Assembly (NCBI GenBank): GCA_006384855.1
Contig: VCJN01003561.1
Span: forward strand, 186,001-250,000
Direction of reading: 5' to 3'
Source of the DNA: Tetraselmis striata
Lineage: Eukaryota > Chlorophyta > Chlorodendrophyceae > Chlorodendrales > Chlorodendraceae
DNA length: 64,000 bases
The position numbers and the translations under genes are program-made. Positions 31,840 through 43,500 of this stretch are shown piece after piece. The stretch's first letter is position 1, and each line of letters starts with the position of its first letter. The notes beneath the pieces are model-generated. The model saw nothing but the letters and a program-made list of their open reading frames with translations. It ran no database searches and was not told the origin of the DNA.

Positions 31840-33532
31840 ATGCTCGCGGCCGTACCGCAATACAGGGGGAGTCGGCCTGGGCCGGCACCACCGCGCCCCC
31901 TGGCATTCCGAAAGGTGCGCTTGGTGGCGCCCCGAACGCCTGGCTCCCACTGCAGCCCAGTGGCTTTGACATCCGCCTGGGCCCTCGCGGTGGCCAGCCC
32001 GCGGCTGCACACAGCCGACTCAGGCCAAGGCATCGCGGGCTGTGCCGCAGGTGGTTGTCTGCCGCAACAGGATACTGTTCGCTCCGCACGAGGTGCGGCG
32101 GCTAGGCAGCGGCAAATCTGCTGCGCGGGTGAAGCTGGCGAGTGACGATGCGCGGGCCGTCCACATACGAGAGATCCTCAAACTCGAGAAGGGTGAGCCC
32201 ATCAAGGTTTGTGCGCAACGGGGGCGCCCAGGCGCTCTTGTAACTGTCGGAGGGTAGGAACAGCACTGTTACCTTGGTGCTGAGGGAGTCTGGGGAGGCG
32301 ACAAGATGTATGCAGCAGGGCCCAAGGGGGCAAGGGGGAAGCAACCAGGCGGCGCTGTGCTGGCATCTGCGGATGCTTTTAAAATCATGTCGCCACCTCG
32401 CACAGGTCGGGGTGCTCGGCGGCGAACGCGCAACGGGGGTCATCGAGCAGGCATCTAACTCGGGAGTGGATGTCCGTGTGGACGAGGGGGGGTGGGAGCC
32501 GCCCATGGAAAAGCTGGCAGTGGATGTGCTTCTGGCACTGCCGCGACCAAAGGCATGTCACCGCGCCATCATGAATATGCCCACCCTGTTTGTTGTCCAT
32601 ACGACACAGCAAGGGGCGCAGCGCTTCACATTCACCTTTGGTGTTGAGTGTGGTGCACGCTGAAGCCATGCGCCTACCATCCTAGGTCACCAATCGCCTT
32701 TGGCCGGTGCTGTCGTCCTTGGGTGTGCGCTCCATCTACATTTCTGGCGCTGAAAAGGTCAGTGGGCCCTGTCCGCTGGCCTCTGGTCTTTTCCTTGGCC
32801 GCTGCCCTTCCGCCTGACAGAGACTTGCATGGATGGCGACTGGCAGGTGGAGAAGGCGTATTGGGGGGCGAAGTGCCTTGCTCCGGAGAAGGTGCGAGCA
32901 TTGTCCGGGGTCTCGAGGGTCTGCTGGAGTCGCGCACTCTGCTGGGGTGCTTAGCGCGACGCTGCTCACTGCTCTGTGCTGGCTAGATCACGGAGGAGAT
33001 GATAATGGGGCTGGAGCAGTCGGGGGACACCATTCTGCCGTCAGTGGTGGCTTGCCGCCGCCTGAGGAAGCTGCTTGCTTGGCTGGGTGAGGACATGGAT
33101 CCAAGGGATGCCGGGAAGCAGCCGGGAACCGCTGCTGGTGACGGCATCCTCGTTCCAAAGGAGCTCGTGGCGGGCGGACTGGCGGCGGGGGCCGTGGGCG
33201 CGGCATGCAGCAATGGGAGGCCGCACGCCGCTACTGTGGGGGAGCGCCAGCTGAGGTTGCTGGCTCATCCTGGTGAGACGGCCGTCAGCATGCAGCAGGC
33301 GGTGACCGCGCATATTGACGCCACCTCCGGCGGCCAGGGGCACTCTGTGCTCATAGCGGTCGGCCCTGAGGGCGGCTGGACAGATGCGGAGGTTGAGCTG
33401 CTGTCCGGCCGCGGGTTTGTGCATGTCAGCCTCGGCTGCCGCCCCCTCACAACCAGCGTCGCGGCGGTCGCCCTGATATCGATTGTTGGCAACATACTGC
33501 AAAACCACCGTGGCGCAGGGGGACATATGTAA
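31840..33532 (+). CDS. rsmE: RsmE-type 16S rRNA (uracil-1498-N3) methyltransferase
   Basis: SPOUT-class methyltransferase that modifies U1498 of bacterial-type 16S rRNA; in an alga this means organelle ribosomes. Six exons join in phase 0: 31840-31914, 32051-32206, 32406-32552, 32686-32757, 32847-32891 and 32986-33532, giving about 347 residues. Exon 1 (MLAAVPQYRGSRPG...) is a basic leader lacking acidic residues, like an organelle transit peptide. Exon 2 is the PUA-like RNA-binding start (RNRILF, ARAVHIREILKLEKG). Exons 3-5 cover LALPRPK, VTNRLWPVLSSLGV and GAEKVEKAYW. Exon 6 has GLEQSGDTILPSV, the knot motif VGPEGGWTDAEVELL and the C-terminal SLGCRPLTTSVAAVALI, where the family usually has LG-R-LR-ETA. 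Intron 3 seems to use a GC donor (AAAG|GCATGT). The stop overlaps TGTAA. Confidence 0.93.
33528..33532 (+). promoter_or_regulatory. TGTAA overlapping the RsmE stop codon
   Basis: The final ATG TAA forms TGTAA, the chlorophyte poly(A) signal. Whether it acts as the signal is inferred; no other TGTAA is seen close downstream. Confidence 0.35.
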
Positions 33533-34657
33533 TATTTACCGGTTCCCAGCGACAAACACCTGTTATTCAGAAGGCTCCACCTGTACATGCAAATTCAGAG
33601 GTGGGGTTGGCGTGCCTGTCTGTTCGCTGCGGGTTGCATTCATCCAGGCAGTGGCTTCCCCGTGCGTTTGCAGCAGGCACATTCCTAAGGCTGTTTTGAC
33701 TGGAAGCCCTACCACTGGATTGTTATCCTGTAGTGTCTGGGCGCGGAAGCCCCTGTTAAACTCGTACTCGTATAATTATGATGAACAATTAATTAAAGCA
33801 GCGACACATCCAACATGACGTACCCAGTACTGCGAGGTACTCTCGCGTACCGTAAAGTTTTGTGACCAAGTTTTGCGACTATCGAAATTGCGCGTCTGCT
33901 GGGCGCTCCGCGCTGCTACCGGTACAGGGTAGCGACTTGAGTGGTATGGATATATTTATAATATAATTATGCTGATATCGAGCGCGGCGGCGGCCCCCTT
34001 CGCGCGCGTACCTGTACATTATGCAGCACGTTGTGGCGCGTGATGCTGCTATGCTGCTATTACATGAGCTAGCGCAGCAGAAGGCGATATGATCATTGCT
34101 GTCATGTTTCCTCCATAATTCGTTGGTAATATTACTTTCACCGCTCCCGACAACAGCGCCGACTATACGACGCCGGGCGCGGGGCCGAGCGCCCGAGCCA
34201 GGGCGGCCCTCTGCCGGGCTCTATCGCGCTTCGTTTTTTATTTTCTCATCCGGCGCGCGCGCTGACGCCGTCGCAGGTGGCGTTGTGGCCCAAACCCTTG
34301 TCTGACGTCGTGGCACCGCGCGCGCCGTGCCTGCGCTCGCAATATATTGCTGCTGCTTGGCGCGCCTTCACCGTCCCCGCGCGTGCTGCAGGGGAGCATC
34401 TATCTCTTGCTGCTGCTGCTGTCACCGGCTGCCACAGGGCTGAGCAGAGGTCGCTCACCTTCTTCCTGCAGACCGCAAGCGCGTGGCCTGCAGGCCGTCG
34501 CAGCAGCAGCCCCCACTTGCAGTGAGCGAGTGCCGACTGCCGAGTCCCCTACCCGTCGCTCGCTCGCTCGCCGGGCTCAGCAGGGCGACGTGGCGCGGCT
34601 CGTCTCTCAGCGGCGAGCAGCAGCCCAGGCGTATAGATTCGGGTCAGGGGGGGCGCG
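33533..34657. other. Intergenic between rsmE and the J-domain gene
   Basis: No gene seen. Segment 34063-34092 (ATTACATGAGCTAG..CAGCAGAAGGCGATAT) recurs at 52960-52988, so part is a dispersed repeat. From about 34200 the DNA becomes GC-rich and is probably promoter and 5' UTR of the J-domain gene. Confidence 0.45.
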
Positions 34658-37077
34658 ATGGCGCGCGACCTGTACGCAGTGCTGGAAGTGCAGCGCGGCG
34701 CGTCACCGACGGAGGTGAAAGCTGCCTACCGCGAGCTGGCCAAGCGCTTCCACCCGGACCGGTGAGTCGGCCACCCGCGTGGCATCACCGCTCTTTGTCG
34801 GATCCCCCCCCCCCCCCCCCCCCCCCCACGTACTCGTACGCGCACTAGAGACGCTTGGGGGCGGAAAAGGGGGGAAGTTGGGGGGCTAGCCGGCTGTGAG
34901 CTGCCTTGGAGGGGTGGAGACCCGGGAGGACTCCTAACCGGCGATACCGTCACCCCGCCACTCTAGGCACCACTCTTCGCCAGAGCACCTCAAGACGGAC
35001 GCGCTGGCGCGGTTCAAAGTTTGCCCCCCCCCCCCCCCCCCCCCCCCGCCCCCCTCCCCTTCCCTAGGTCCACCCCCTCCAGGACAATGCCCATCCTCCG
35101 GTACTGGGTGCTAAATGCAGGCGGGGGGGGGAGGGGGTGGTAAATACGGCATCATCCCAGAGACTCTGACGCTGCGATGGCGGTGCTGCCGGGCGCGCTG
35201 GCCGCAGGAGATCTCGGAGGCGTACGAGATTCTGGGCGATGGTGCGCCGCCCGGTCCGTGTGTTTATATCTGTGTTCAGCATGCCCGAGCAGGGGAAGCA
35301 ATGGGGGACACAGGGGGGAGAGGCAGGGAAAGGCGTGGCGCTGCATGGTAGGCGGAAGGGCCGCCCCTCTGCAGGCCCGCTGGTCGTCATATGCGCTCGC
35401 CTCATGCCGCCACCAGTAATGCACTGGAGGATAGACATGCGCACAGCTCTTCACTCATCTCAGTAGATCAGCAAAGCCAGTGATTCCGTACCTGATGAAT
35501 GGTTATGCCCAAACAAGGGCGTCCTTGCCTTTAAACCCCCCCCCCTCCCTCCTCTGCCCTGCCCGCGTCCCTCTGCGCAGCCGGCAAGCGCTCCGTGTAC
35601 GATGTGTCGGGGCGCAGCGCCGCAATGCGCTCCGGTGGCGCCTCGTCGTCCTCCTCTGCCCACGCTGGCGGCGGAGGCTACAGCGGCAACCCCTACCACG
35701 GCCGCCAGTACACCTACTACGGCCGGCAGGAGGGTGGGTGACCCCCCGCCCAGACACACACCCAGCGGGAAGGCAGAAGCAGTGATGGGGACTATGCTGA
35801 CCCCCTCACCCCCCTTGTTGTCTGCTGCCTTTCTATCCTGGGGCCGGGCAGCGCGCTACACGGACAGCTTTTTCCGGCAGATGCGGCGCGGCATGACTCC
35901 GCAGAACCTCCTGGTGCACGGCGTGCTGCTGGGGTGAGTGCGGCGGGACCTGCACCCCCTCTCATTTCCTCCCCCATCCCCCCCCCCCCCCCCCCTCACT
36001 CCCCCCCCCTCCCCCCTCGCCCGCCCCCCCTCCTCCATTCCCCATGCCCAGCGTCATTTTCGCCGCCTCCTGATGGGCTGATGGTTTGGTATCGCTGTGC
36101 TCCCGCGCGTGGGGGTGCTACTCGGGGGACAGCACGCTGCTGGCGGGCACGTACATGGCAAACCACACAGGGCAGGCCGTCTGGGAGTCCAAGAACACGG
36201 GGGTGCCCCCCCCCCCCCCCCCCCCCCCCCCGCCTTCCGAGCTCTGCACTGTGTGTGACGCATGGCCTCGGTGGAAAATGCACTTGGGGAGGGAGCTGCT
36301 GGGGCGGGGCGGGGAGCTTGTGCGTGAAGGGGGAGCGCCCCCCCCAAGTCGCCCCTCGGGGAGGTGGGCAGCATAGGCCAGCGGACCGCGCGGTAGCTGA
36401 GCCCAGGTTCTCATCCCCTCTCCCCTGCTGGGCTGCTCCCCTCTCCCTTGGGTGGGGAACTGACTGCCCTATCCGCAAGCAGGCTGGGGATGCGTGTCAG
36501 CGAAGAGATGTGTGTGTGGGGGGGGGTCGGCGGGGGGGGGGGGGGGGGGGGTTGATGTAGTCGTCACGCCCGCCTCCGCTTCTCCCCGCTTTGCGATTGC
36601 TGTGGCAGCACAACCACCAAGACTCTGACTCCCCCCCCTCCCCCCTTTTCCAGCTCGCCCCCCTCCTCTCGCTCTCCCCCCCCCCCCCCCCCCCACCCCC
36701 TTTCCAGCTTGCCTGTCCCCTCTGACTCCCCCCCCCCCCCCCCCCCCCCCTCCCCCCCCCGGGCCCCCTGGCAGCGCAACTTCAGCGACCTGCGCACGGT
36801 GGTGCACAGCCGGAAACGCGAGGCGGCAGAGGCCCGGCGGCAGGAGTTCCTGGAGAGGCGGCGGGCGCAGGAGCGGACGGCACGGGGGCCGCGGGAGCAG
36901 GCGGCCGCGGAGGGCGCAAAGTCCGCGGAGGCGGCGGGGGCAGGGGCGGGGGCGGGCGAGCATGGCGGGCTGGCGCAGGTGGTGGGGCCCGGTGGGGGCG
37001 TCGGCCTGGGCGTGATCGTGGCGCCTCCCCCCTCCTCCTCCACGGCGGCAACCAGCGCGCCGCGCTCCGCTGGCTAG
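34658..37077 (+). CDS. J-domain (DnaJ-like) protein with membrane segment
   Basis: Hsp70 co-chaperone of class C type: the J domain is N-terminal (residues 3-70) with HPD at 32-34, and there is no Gly/Phe or zinc region. Seven exons join in phase: 34658-34761, 34967-35018, 35208-35241, 35581-35733, 35852-35933, 36133-36202 and 36775-37077, totalling 265 residues. A serine/glycine-rich linker ([18 protein letters not shown]) precedes one hydrophobic stretch around [18 protein letters not shown], probably a membrane anchor. A basic helix ([18 protein letters not shown]) and an alanine/glycine-rich tail follow. The intron before exon 6 must run to 36132, because the earlier acceptor would bring a TGA into frame. 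Four introns contain long C runs. ER or mitochondrial membrane location is possible; the sequence does not decide. Confidence 0.9.
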
Positions 37078-37132
37078 TAAAGTGTTCCAAAACAACTGAC
37101 TGACTTTTGTGGTGGCTGTAGCGCATTGGTAC

Positions 37133-37137
37133 TGTAA
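37133..37137 (+). promoter_or_regulatory. TGTAA poly(A) signal of the J-domain gene
   Basis: Lies 56 bases after the stop codon; inferred from motif and position. Confidence 0.5.
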
Positions 37138-37279
37138 CAGCAACGAAAAATTCGTTCCGTATATTACACCCTACCTCTTGGGTTGAGCGGAAGAAAAGGA
37201 GAGCCGCGTCCGAAATCGCCTGGAATACGAGAGAATTCATACCGGTTACACTACGGTTTATGACGGATTTTTAGGCGTC

Positions 37280-37315
37280 CTCCGTCCGTACGTCCGTCCG
37301 TCCGTCCGTCCTCCG
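37280..37315. repeat. (GTCC)n microsatellite
   Basis: About eight imperfect CGTC/GTCC units in tandem. Confidence 0.8.
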
Positions 37316-38084
37316 TCATACGTGCTTCGTGTATGAACCGTCATACGTTCGGTGCTCGCTCGTTTGATTTCTATGCGCGCTTACCACAGTCCGTAGTTCG
37401 TAGTTTGTACCTCGGTAGTTCTGCGCATCCGCCCATCACACCCCTCAAGCGCGGCCAGATCACACGCCGACCGGCTGCGAACCCCCTGGATTTTTTATAT
37501 TTTCTAGTTATGGTGTCGGGCCCTCCCTCACATTGCCGTTTTTGTTGCACACCCTAAAACTTACGTGTCGCACTCCCGAAATATATGTGTTTATATATTC
37601 CCCCAGAAGGGGCTTACCCGAACTCGGATTGTATCGTGACTGCTGGGCCGACTCCACCCGGACGGGTATGGGATGCCGTAGGGTAGAGCTTTCAATCGTG
37701 GCGGCCAGTGGGTGCCGCGTATTTTCATGGCAGTGTTAAGACGACGGTGAAAGTCCCCGAGTTCGGAACGAAAGCAAGTCATCCACCTTCAATTATTGTA
37801 GTTTTGCGGAATGCTTAGGCAATTTGCCTGAACATTGGCACGGAGCGTCGGAGCGTCGTCACGTCCCAGCCTATAGCGCAGGTATCTCAGATACACAGCA
37901 TGGAGATACACAGCATGGCTCTTCATATTTATCATGTTAAGCTGCCAAAACAACTCGTGTCGATTCGTTCAGAGGGTACGCTCTGATTCCTTGAAAGGCC
38001 GTAGTCGTATCAGAGCAGACGCTGCAAACGAAATGTTTCACTGGTACCAGTGATGGAGTTCGCTCGCCTCAGGCGCGGAAAAAA

Positions 38085-38205
38085 ACACCTGCTGCTGCCC
38101 ACGTTCATTGGGCATGCGCACTTTGCGACGGTGAGAGCCCGCGGTCAAGCGCCGCCCCGCGCGCCGCTCCAACAAGGCGTGCACCGCGCCTAAGCAAGAA
38201 TAATA
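38085..38205 (+). repeat. Inverted duplicate of the last WW/IQ exon
   Basis: The strand opposite to the gene carries GAGCCCGCGGTCAAGCGCCG..CGCTCCAACAAGG, the reverse complement of about 38581-38650. It keeps the peptide ALLERRAGRRLTAGS in a shadow frame. Similarity fades beyond about 120 bp. The two arms are about 380 bp apart. Confidence 0.75.
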
Positions 38206-38573
38206 CATTACTACCCCCCTCACCCCCCCGGGAACTTTCTCCACCATAGTCGCGGCGTTAGCTAAGCTCTGTCGAGCAGCATCAGCTGTTCGGCACGGTG
38301 GCCTCTGTTGACGAGAGTCGTCCTTATCAGACCGGTCGCCAACACGGGCTATATGCTGGCAACACGGCAAGGCACGGCTCGCTGCCGAACATAAACGCAC
38401 TCCCAGCGCATCGCCTGGCACAGCTGACCGTATGTGATGGCGAAGTATAAGATTACACCTGATGCCACGCGTGTGCGCGCATTATCTTACGAGTACGGCT
38501 GCGCATCAGCGACGCTGCTCGACAGAGCTAAGCTCGCACCGCGACTCTGATGAAGGAAGTTGGGGGTCGGGGA

Positions 38574-38578
38574 TTACA
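38574..38578 (-). promoter_or_regulatory. TGTAA overlapping the WW/IQ stop codon
   Basis: On the minus strand the last codons CTG TAA create TGTAA, as in rsmE. The poly(A) role is inferred. Confidence 0.35.
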
Positions 38579-40455
38579 GCTCAGGCACGGTGCGCGCCTT
38601 GTTGGAGCGGCGGGCGGGGCGGCGCTTGACCGCGGGCTCGGCCGGCGGGCCGTCGCCGCCCTCCGCGCTGCCGCGCAAGCCCTCGCGGCTGCCGCTGCGC
38701 GCGCCGCCGTCGCGCGGCTTTCCGAACGAGCCGGTCCGCGCAAAGGACGCTGACAGGCGTGAGCTGAGGCCCGCCTCCGCCGGGGCGCCCTCCTCGCCGC
38801 CGCCCTCCGCGTCCCGCCGGTTCTTCTTCTTCTTCTTCTTGGCGCCGGCCTTCTGCTCGCCCGCCTGCATCTTCTTCACTCGGCGGTAGTGGTGGATGGA
38901 GCGCAGCACCGCCTCGCTGCTGCCCTGCCCCTTTTTCGTCTTGCGACCAGGCGCACACCAGATCGGGTGGTCAGCAGCTGCAGCTCCCTCTCGTATTCGG
39001 AAAACTTCGAGAGGCAGGTCGACGAAGGAGAACGACGGGGGGAGGGGGTCTACAAGATCGTATAAGGGATAACTGCGACGAGATTATATCACCTACTTCA
39101 CGATGCAGCACTGTCTGATGTCTCGATGGTATACCCAAAGTTGTTTATCGATAAACATAACGATCCACGACGGTGCCAACGCTACACTGCTGCGCCGGCA
39201 CTGCTGCTGTGATACACCGCCGCCCCTACTTCCACGATGTATGAGGTGGCCACAGCCCGTGCGACACAGATACTCTCCCCATAGCAAAGGTGCTGCGGGA
39301 CAATGCTTGGCTTTATTATAAATATATTGCCTCAAGCACGGTGATGCCAGTACTTAATGCAACAAAAAATAATGTAACGTACTCAATGTAATCATGCTAC
39401 GGGGTGATCACAGCGACAGTGCGTCGCTTAGCCACATTGTAGCGACGGCGCTGTCCATCATGGCGCCGCCGCCACAAGGCAATTGGCACAAGGCAAACAC
39501 AACAGTGGATGAGGAGAGAAGAAAGCCTTTCCCGCCCGGGGTCACGCGGCGCACCTGCATGTAGCGCTCCATGTCCGAGGCGAGCTCCTCCTCGGTGGGG
39601 ATGCCAAACATGGCGTGCACCGTCTCCACCGGCACCGGCAGCTGCAGCCGCTCCAGCTGGTGCAGCCGCTCTAGCGTCTCGCTCACCAGGCTGGGGAATT
39701 CGGCGTGCATCTCCGCGATCTTGCCCTCCTGCCGCGCCAGCCGCTTGAGCGCCTTCTGCTTGGCGGCGGCCGCCATCACGGGGTCCGTGGCCGCCAGCAT
39801 GTCGTCCTGCGTCTGCAGGTGCGCCTCCAGGTGCTGCACCAGCGGCACCAGCGGCGACAGCGGCATGTAGAGGTCCTCCAGCACACACAGCTGCTCCACG
39901 ATCGCGTCCACCAGCCCCTCGTCCGCCGGGCTGTACAGCCGCAGCTTCTTGCGCCACTTGTCCGTCATGCCCAGCTCGTCACGGATGCGCTCCAGGTCCG
40001 CCCACGCCGCGTGCGCCAGCGGCTCGATCGCCTGCGCGCGCCCGAGCCCATTGCTGCCGTGTCAGGTCGCGACCAGAAATGACCATAAGCCCGCACAGCC
40101 ACACCAAAGCCCAAGTTGCGCTCACTGCACCATCGCATCCCTGTCAGTGGCCTTCAACCGTCTCCCATGTGTTCGCGATGGTGTGTTGCTAGTTTGGTGT
40201 TTCATGTGTGCTGCGCACCTGCCATTCAGGCTACTGGTGCCCTTAGCAATTGCTCGCTTCCCCTCAGGGAGACGCTCAAGTGGGTGGGGGCTGAGGAAGA
40301 TAAGCTTAATAACTGGGCTTGGACGTTTTGGTGCTTACGGACTACCGATGTCAAAAGGGGAGGGCTCTCACATGGCCGCTGTAATGACCCAGCTGACAGG
40401 CGATAACACCGCGCCGGAATCGGAGCGGGGCCATAGCGCTACTCTCCCTCCCTCC

Positions 40456-40508
<53 letters not shown>

Positions 40509-40529
40509 AATATATATAGAGAGAACTAC

Positions 40530-40599
<70 letters not shown>

Positions 40600-43500
40600 C
40601 ACTCACGCCGAACCACACAAAACGCACCCCCATTCCTTCCTACGTGTGTCGGCGCACCCATGGCAAGCTGGGGATGAGCGGAGCGTCTGGGGAGCGAGGC
40701 CCCGCCGCCCCACTCAGCAGGTTGTTGCTGCTCAACGCCATACCAACTGTGTGTATACGGGCGCCGACGCGGTCATCATAACGCTGCGAACACGGGCCTG
40801 CCCTGCCTGCCGGAGGTCACATACGGACGAAACAACAGCAGAAGTAGAGCGATTGTTCTTAAAATAGCTTGCATGCCAGCTTAATCTGAGGCTTGTAATA
40901 AGGGCGCTTATAGAGCTGCGGCGGCGCCTGTAGATGGCCGGCGCATTGGCGCGTGATGCAGTAACCACGCTTTGGGTTCGCGACACATTCCCGCTACATA
41001 TACCTTCCCCTCCTCCACGCGAAGAGAGAAAGGCTACCTGGAAATATGTCAGCGTTGACCACGAAAAAACAGCACGGCATATCATACCCGATGAGGTAAC
41101 TGCACAGTTCCTCATGTTTGCGGCGCGCGAACCAATGCCCTGATGGATGAGGGCATGCATGCACCCTCTTGCCGCAGCGGCGGCGCCGCCAGTGGGGCAC
41201 ACGCTTGGCGGGGCGCTCCTGCCGCGGATCGCCACCCGGGGCGCACCTGCACGCGCAGCTTCTTCACGCGCTCCAGCTCCGCCCGGCACTTCTTCACCAC
41301 CTTGTTGCTCACCCAGCCGGGCGCGCCTACAAGTCGAAGCAGAGGGGCACATGCGGGGCGCCCGGAATCAGATGACGCGTTGCTTGGCGGATTGTGGCAA
41401 TGTGGCCATAGGGATGCATGCCATCACTGCTGCAACCACGCTCTGGGTTCGCCCAACAACGGGTATTTACGCCCCCGCCCCCGTCCCCCCACCCCCTTGA
41501 GGAAGTATATAATCACATGTGAATCTATCAGAATACGCAACGGATATAGCACGGAGTATCCGAAAAATGCAAACAAATTCAATATTTTTGTGACCCACAA
41601 GCCCAAATAACTATTATAGTATTGATAGAGGGTGGGGGAGGGAAACAGGAGTGGGCATAATGTAGTAGTAACCGTGACGTTAGCCAAATAATAATGAACA
41701 TTTGGGCCTCCTCCGCCCCGTTGACTATAGATAGGAGGGGGGGTTCAGCGTCGGGCGGGTACTGTCGCTTGTAATGTCATATTCTACGGGTACCGTCACT
41801 TGTAGAGAGATAAGACAGCTGGGGCTTTGAGGGCCGGGGGTCAGGGCGGCACCGGCGGGGGGCAGCTCCAGCCAGCGCTCCTCCGGCAGCTGCATGAGGC
41901 GCCAGTGGATGGCGAGCGTGTGGTGCATCTTGTCGAGCGTCGCCTGCCGCGACGCCTTCTCCTCCGCCAGCGCGGCCACCTTGCTCCGCAGCGCGCCCGT
42001 TGCCTCCGCGCCCAGCAGGTCCGCCGTGTCCTTGCACACCTCCTGGATGATCAGCTTATCCAGCAGCTTGTGCCCCGACGGCCGCACCACCTTCTCCGGC
42101 AGGTTGTACATCTCGATGAAGAAGGGGCGCAGCTTGTTCACAATGGCGCGCTGCTCGGTGCGCCGTCCGCGCCGCGCCGCGAGCTCCCGGCGAGCCGCAT
42201 GGCGCCGCCACTCCGTCTGGATGATGACCGCGTTGTGCGCCGCCCAGGCCTCCGGGTCGCGCATCAACCTGTACCGCTTGCGCGCCTTGTAGCCCTTCCA
42301 CGCCGCCTGCGCGACACACACACACCATCGCCGCGGGTCAGCCGCCGACGCCACAAACGGAAGGGGCAGGCAAAGGCATCGAATGTTCTCCAGCACGCTC
42401 CGCCTGCGCTACGCCGACGGCCGCCTTGACATAAACGTCATGCGGACACACATCGGCCCCCGCCAGCGTCCCAGATGTGCGCAAAGCACTGGCACTCGGA
42501 CGGCGGAAAGCCAACGGAGGATGAGCGCAATCGGCTTGGGTGCGGTAGGCAGTCTCGGGAGAGGAGGGCGTCGACACAGAGCAAGCCCGGCCAAGTGCGC
42601 TCATGACACGCTCCGACGCCGCAGCAGGGCATGTCAAAGGCACGCCCATTCTCATACCTTTATACCTACATATCATACATCATATATACATTTATATATA
42701 TCATATATATATATGTATATATATATCTATGTTTGCACATATACACCCCCGTGCCGACATGGCAATATAAAAACACTGTGGATCAGAAGCTGCCCAACGT
42801 GTCAAGAGGTCACATGCAGACAAAACTATGCCGGAACCTTAGCGGATGTTCTTATAGGTAAGATGCCGGGCCATTTTCAGGCTGATAATGAGGGCGCTTC
42901 CAGGTGCGCCAGCTGCTTGGATTTGAGCAGCGATTACCAACGGCCCCGGGCCTGCGGCAGAGTAGGCTTGGTAGGGGCCGGAGCGCACAAGGCACTGCTG
43001 CGTAGGGCGGGTCGGATATGCGGCAGTGGTGGGCGGTGGTGGCGGTGGTGGTGGTGGTGGTGGTGTGTGTGTGTGTGGGGGGGGGGGAAGGGGGCGCGGG
43101 GGGGAAGGCGCCGCGCCTGGATGCGCGTGGCCGCGGCGTTCATGGCGTCGCGGTTGTTGAGGTACGCCAGGAACTTCGAGCGCTCCCGGTACACGCGCCA
43201 GCTGGACTGGATCAGGCTGGCGCAGCTGTTGCGGTGCTCCGCCATCATGCGCGCAATCACCTGCAGGAACGCAAGGCACACTCAGCGGCCGGTCCCAGGG
43301 ATGTCCCCGGGCACAAGGGTATGTGTAAAGCCATGGGTCAGGACGCGCGAAAAGTCCCTTGTGAGCGTCCAACACGCGGTGGACGGACGCAACACGCCTT
43401 CAGGGCAATGAGCAAGTATCGGGCTCTCCCCGTTTCAGAAACAATGCGATGATGTGGACTCATCCGTGAAATACGTAATAGGTAGTACAGCGCGGCAACA

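Larger units (their letters stand above)
37138..38573. other. Intergenic between the convergent J-domain and WW/IQ genes
   Basis: No gene seen. It holds a (GTCC)n run near 37285-37312 and a reverse-complement fragment of the last WW/IQ exon near 38085-38205. Confidence 0.55.

Noticed and set aside
36054-36132. Extra J-domain-gene exon starting at the CCCAG before 36054
   Set aside because: It would bring TGA at 36071-36073 into frame; the later acceptor at 36131-36132 keeps the frame and matches the phase.
39397-39957. 186-codon minus-strand frame next to WW/IQ exon 16
   Set aside because: It is the +1 shadow of the real exon (39555-40031), which joins its upstream neighbour in phase and has sensible helical text.
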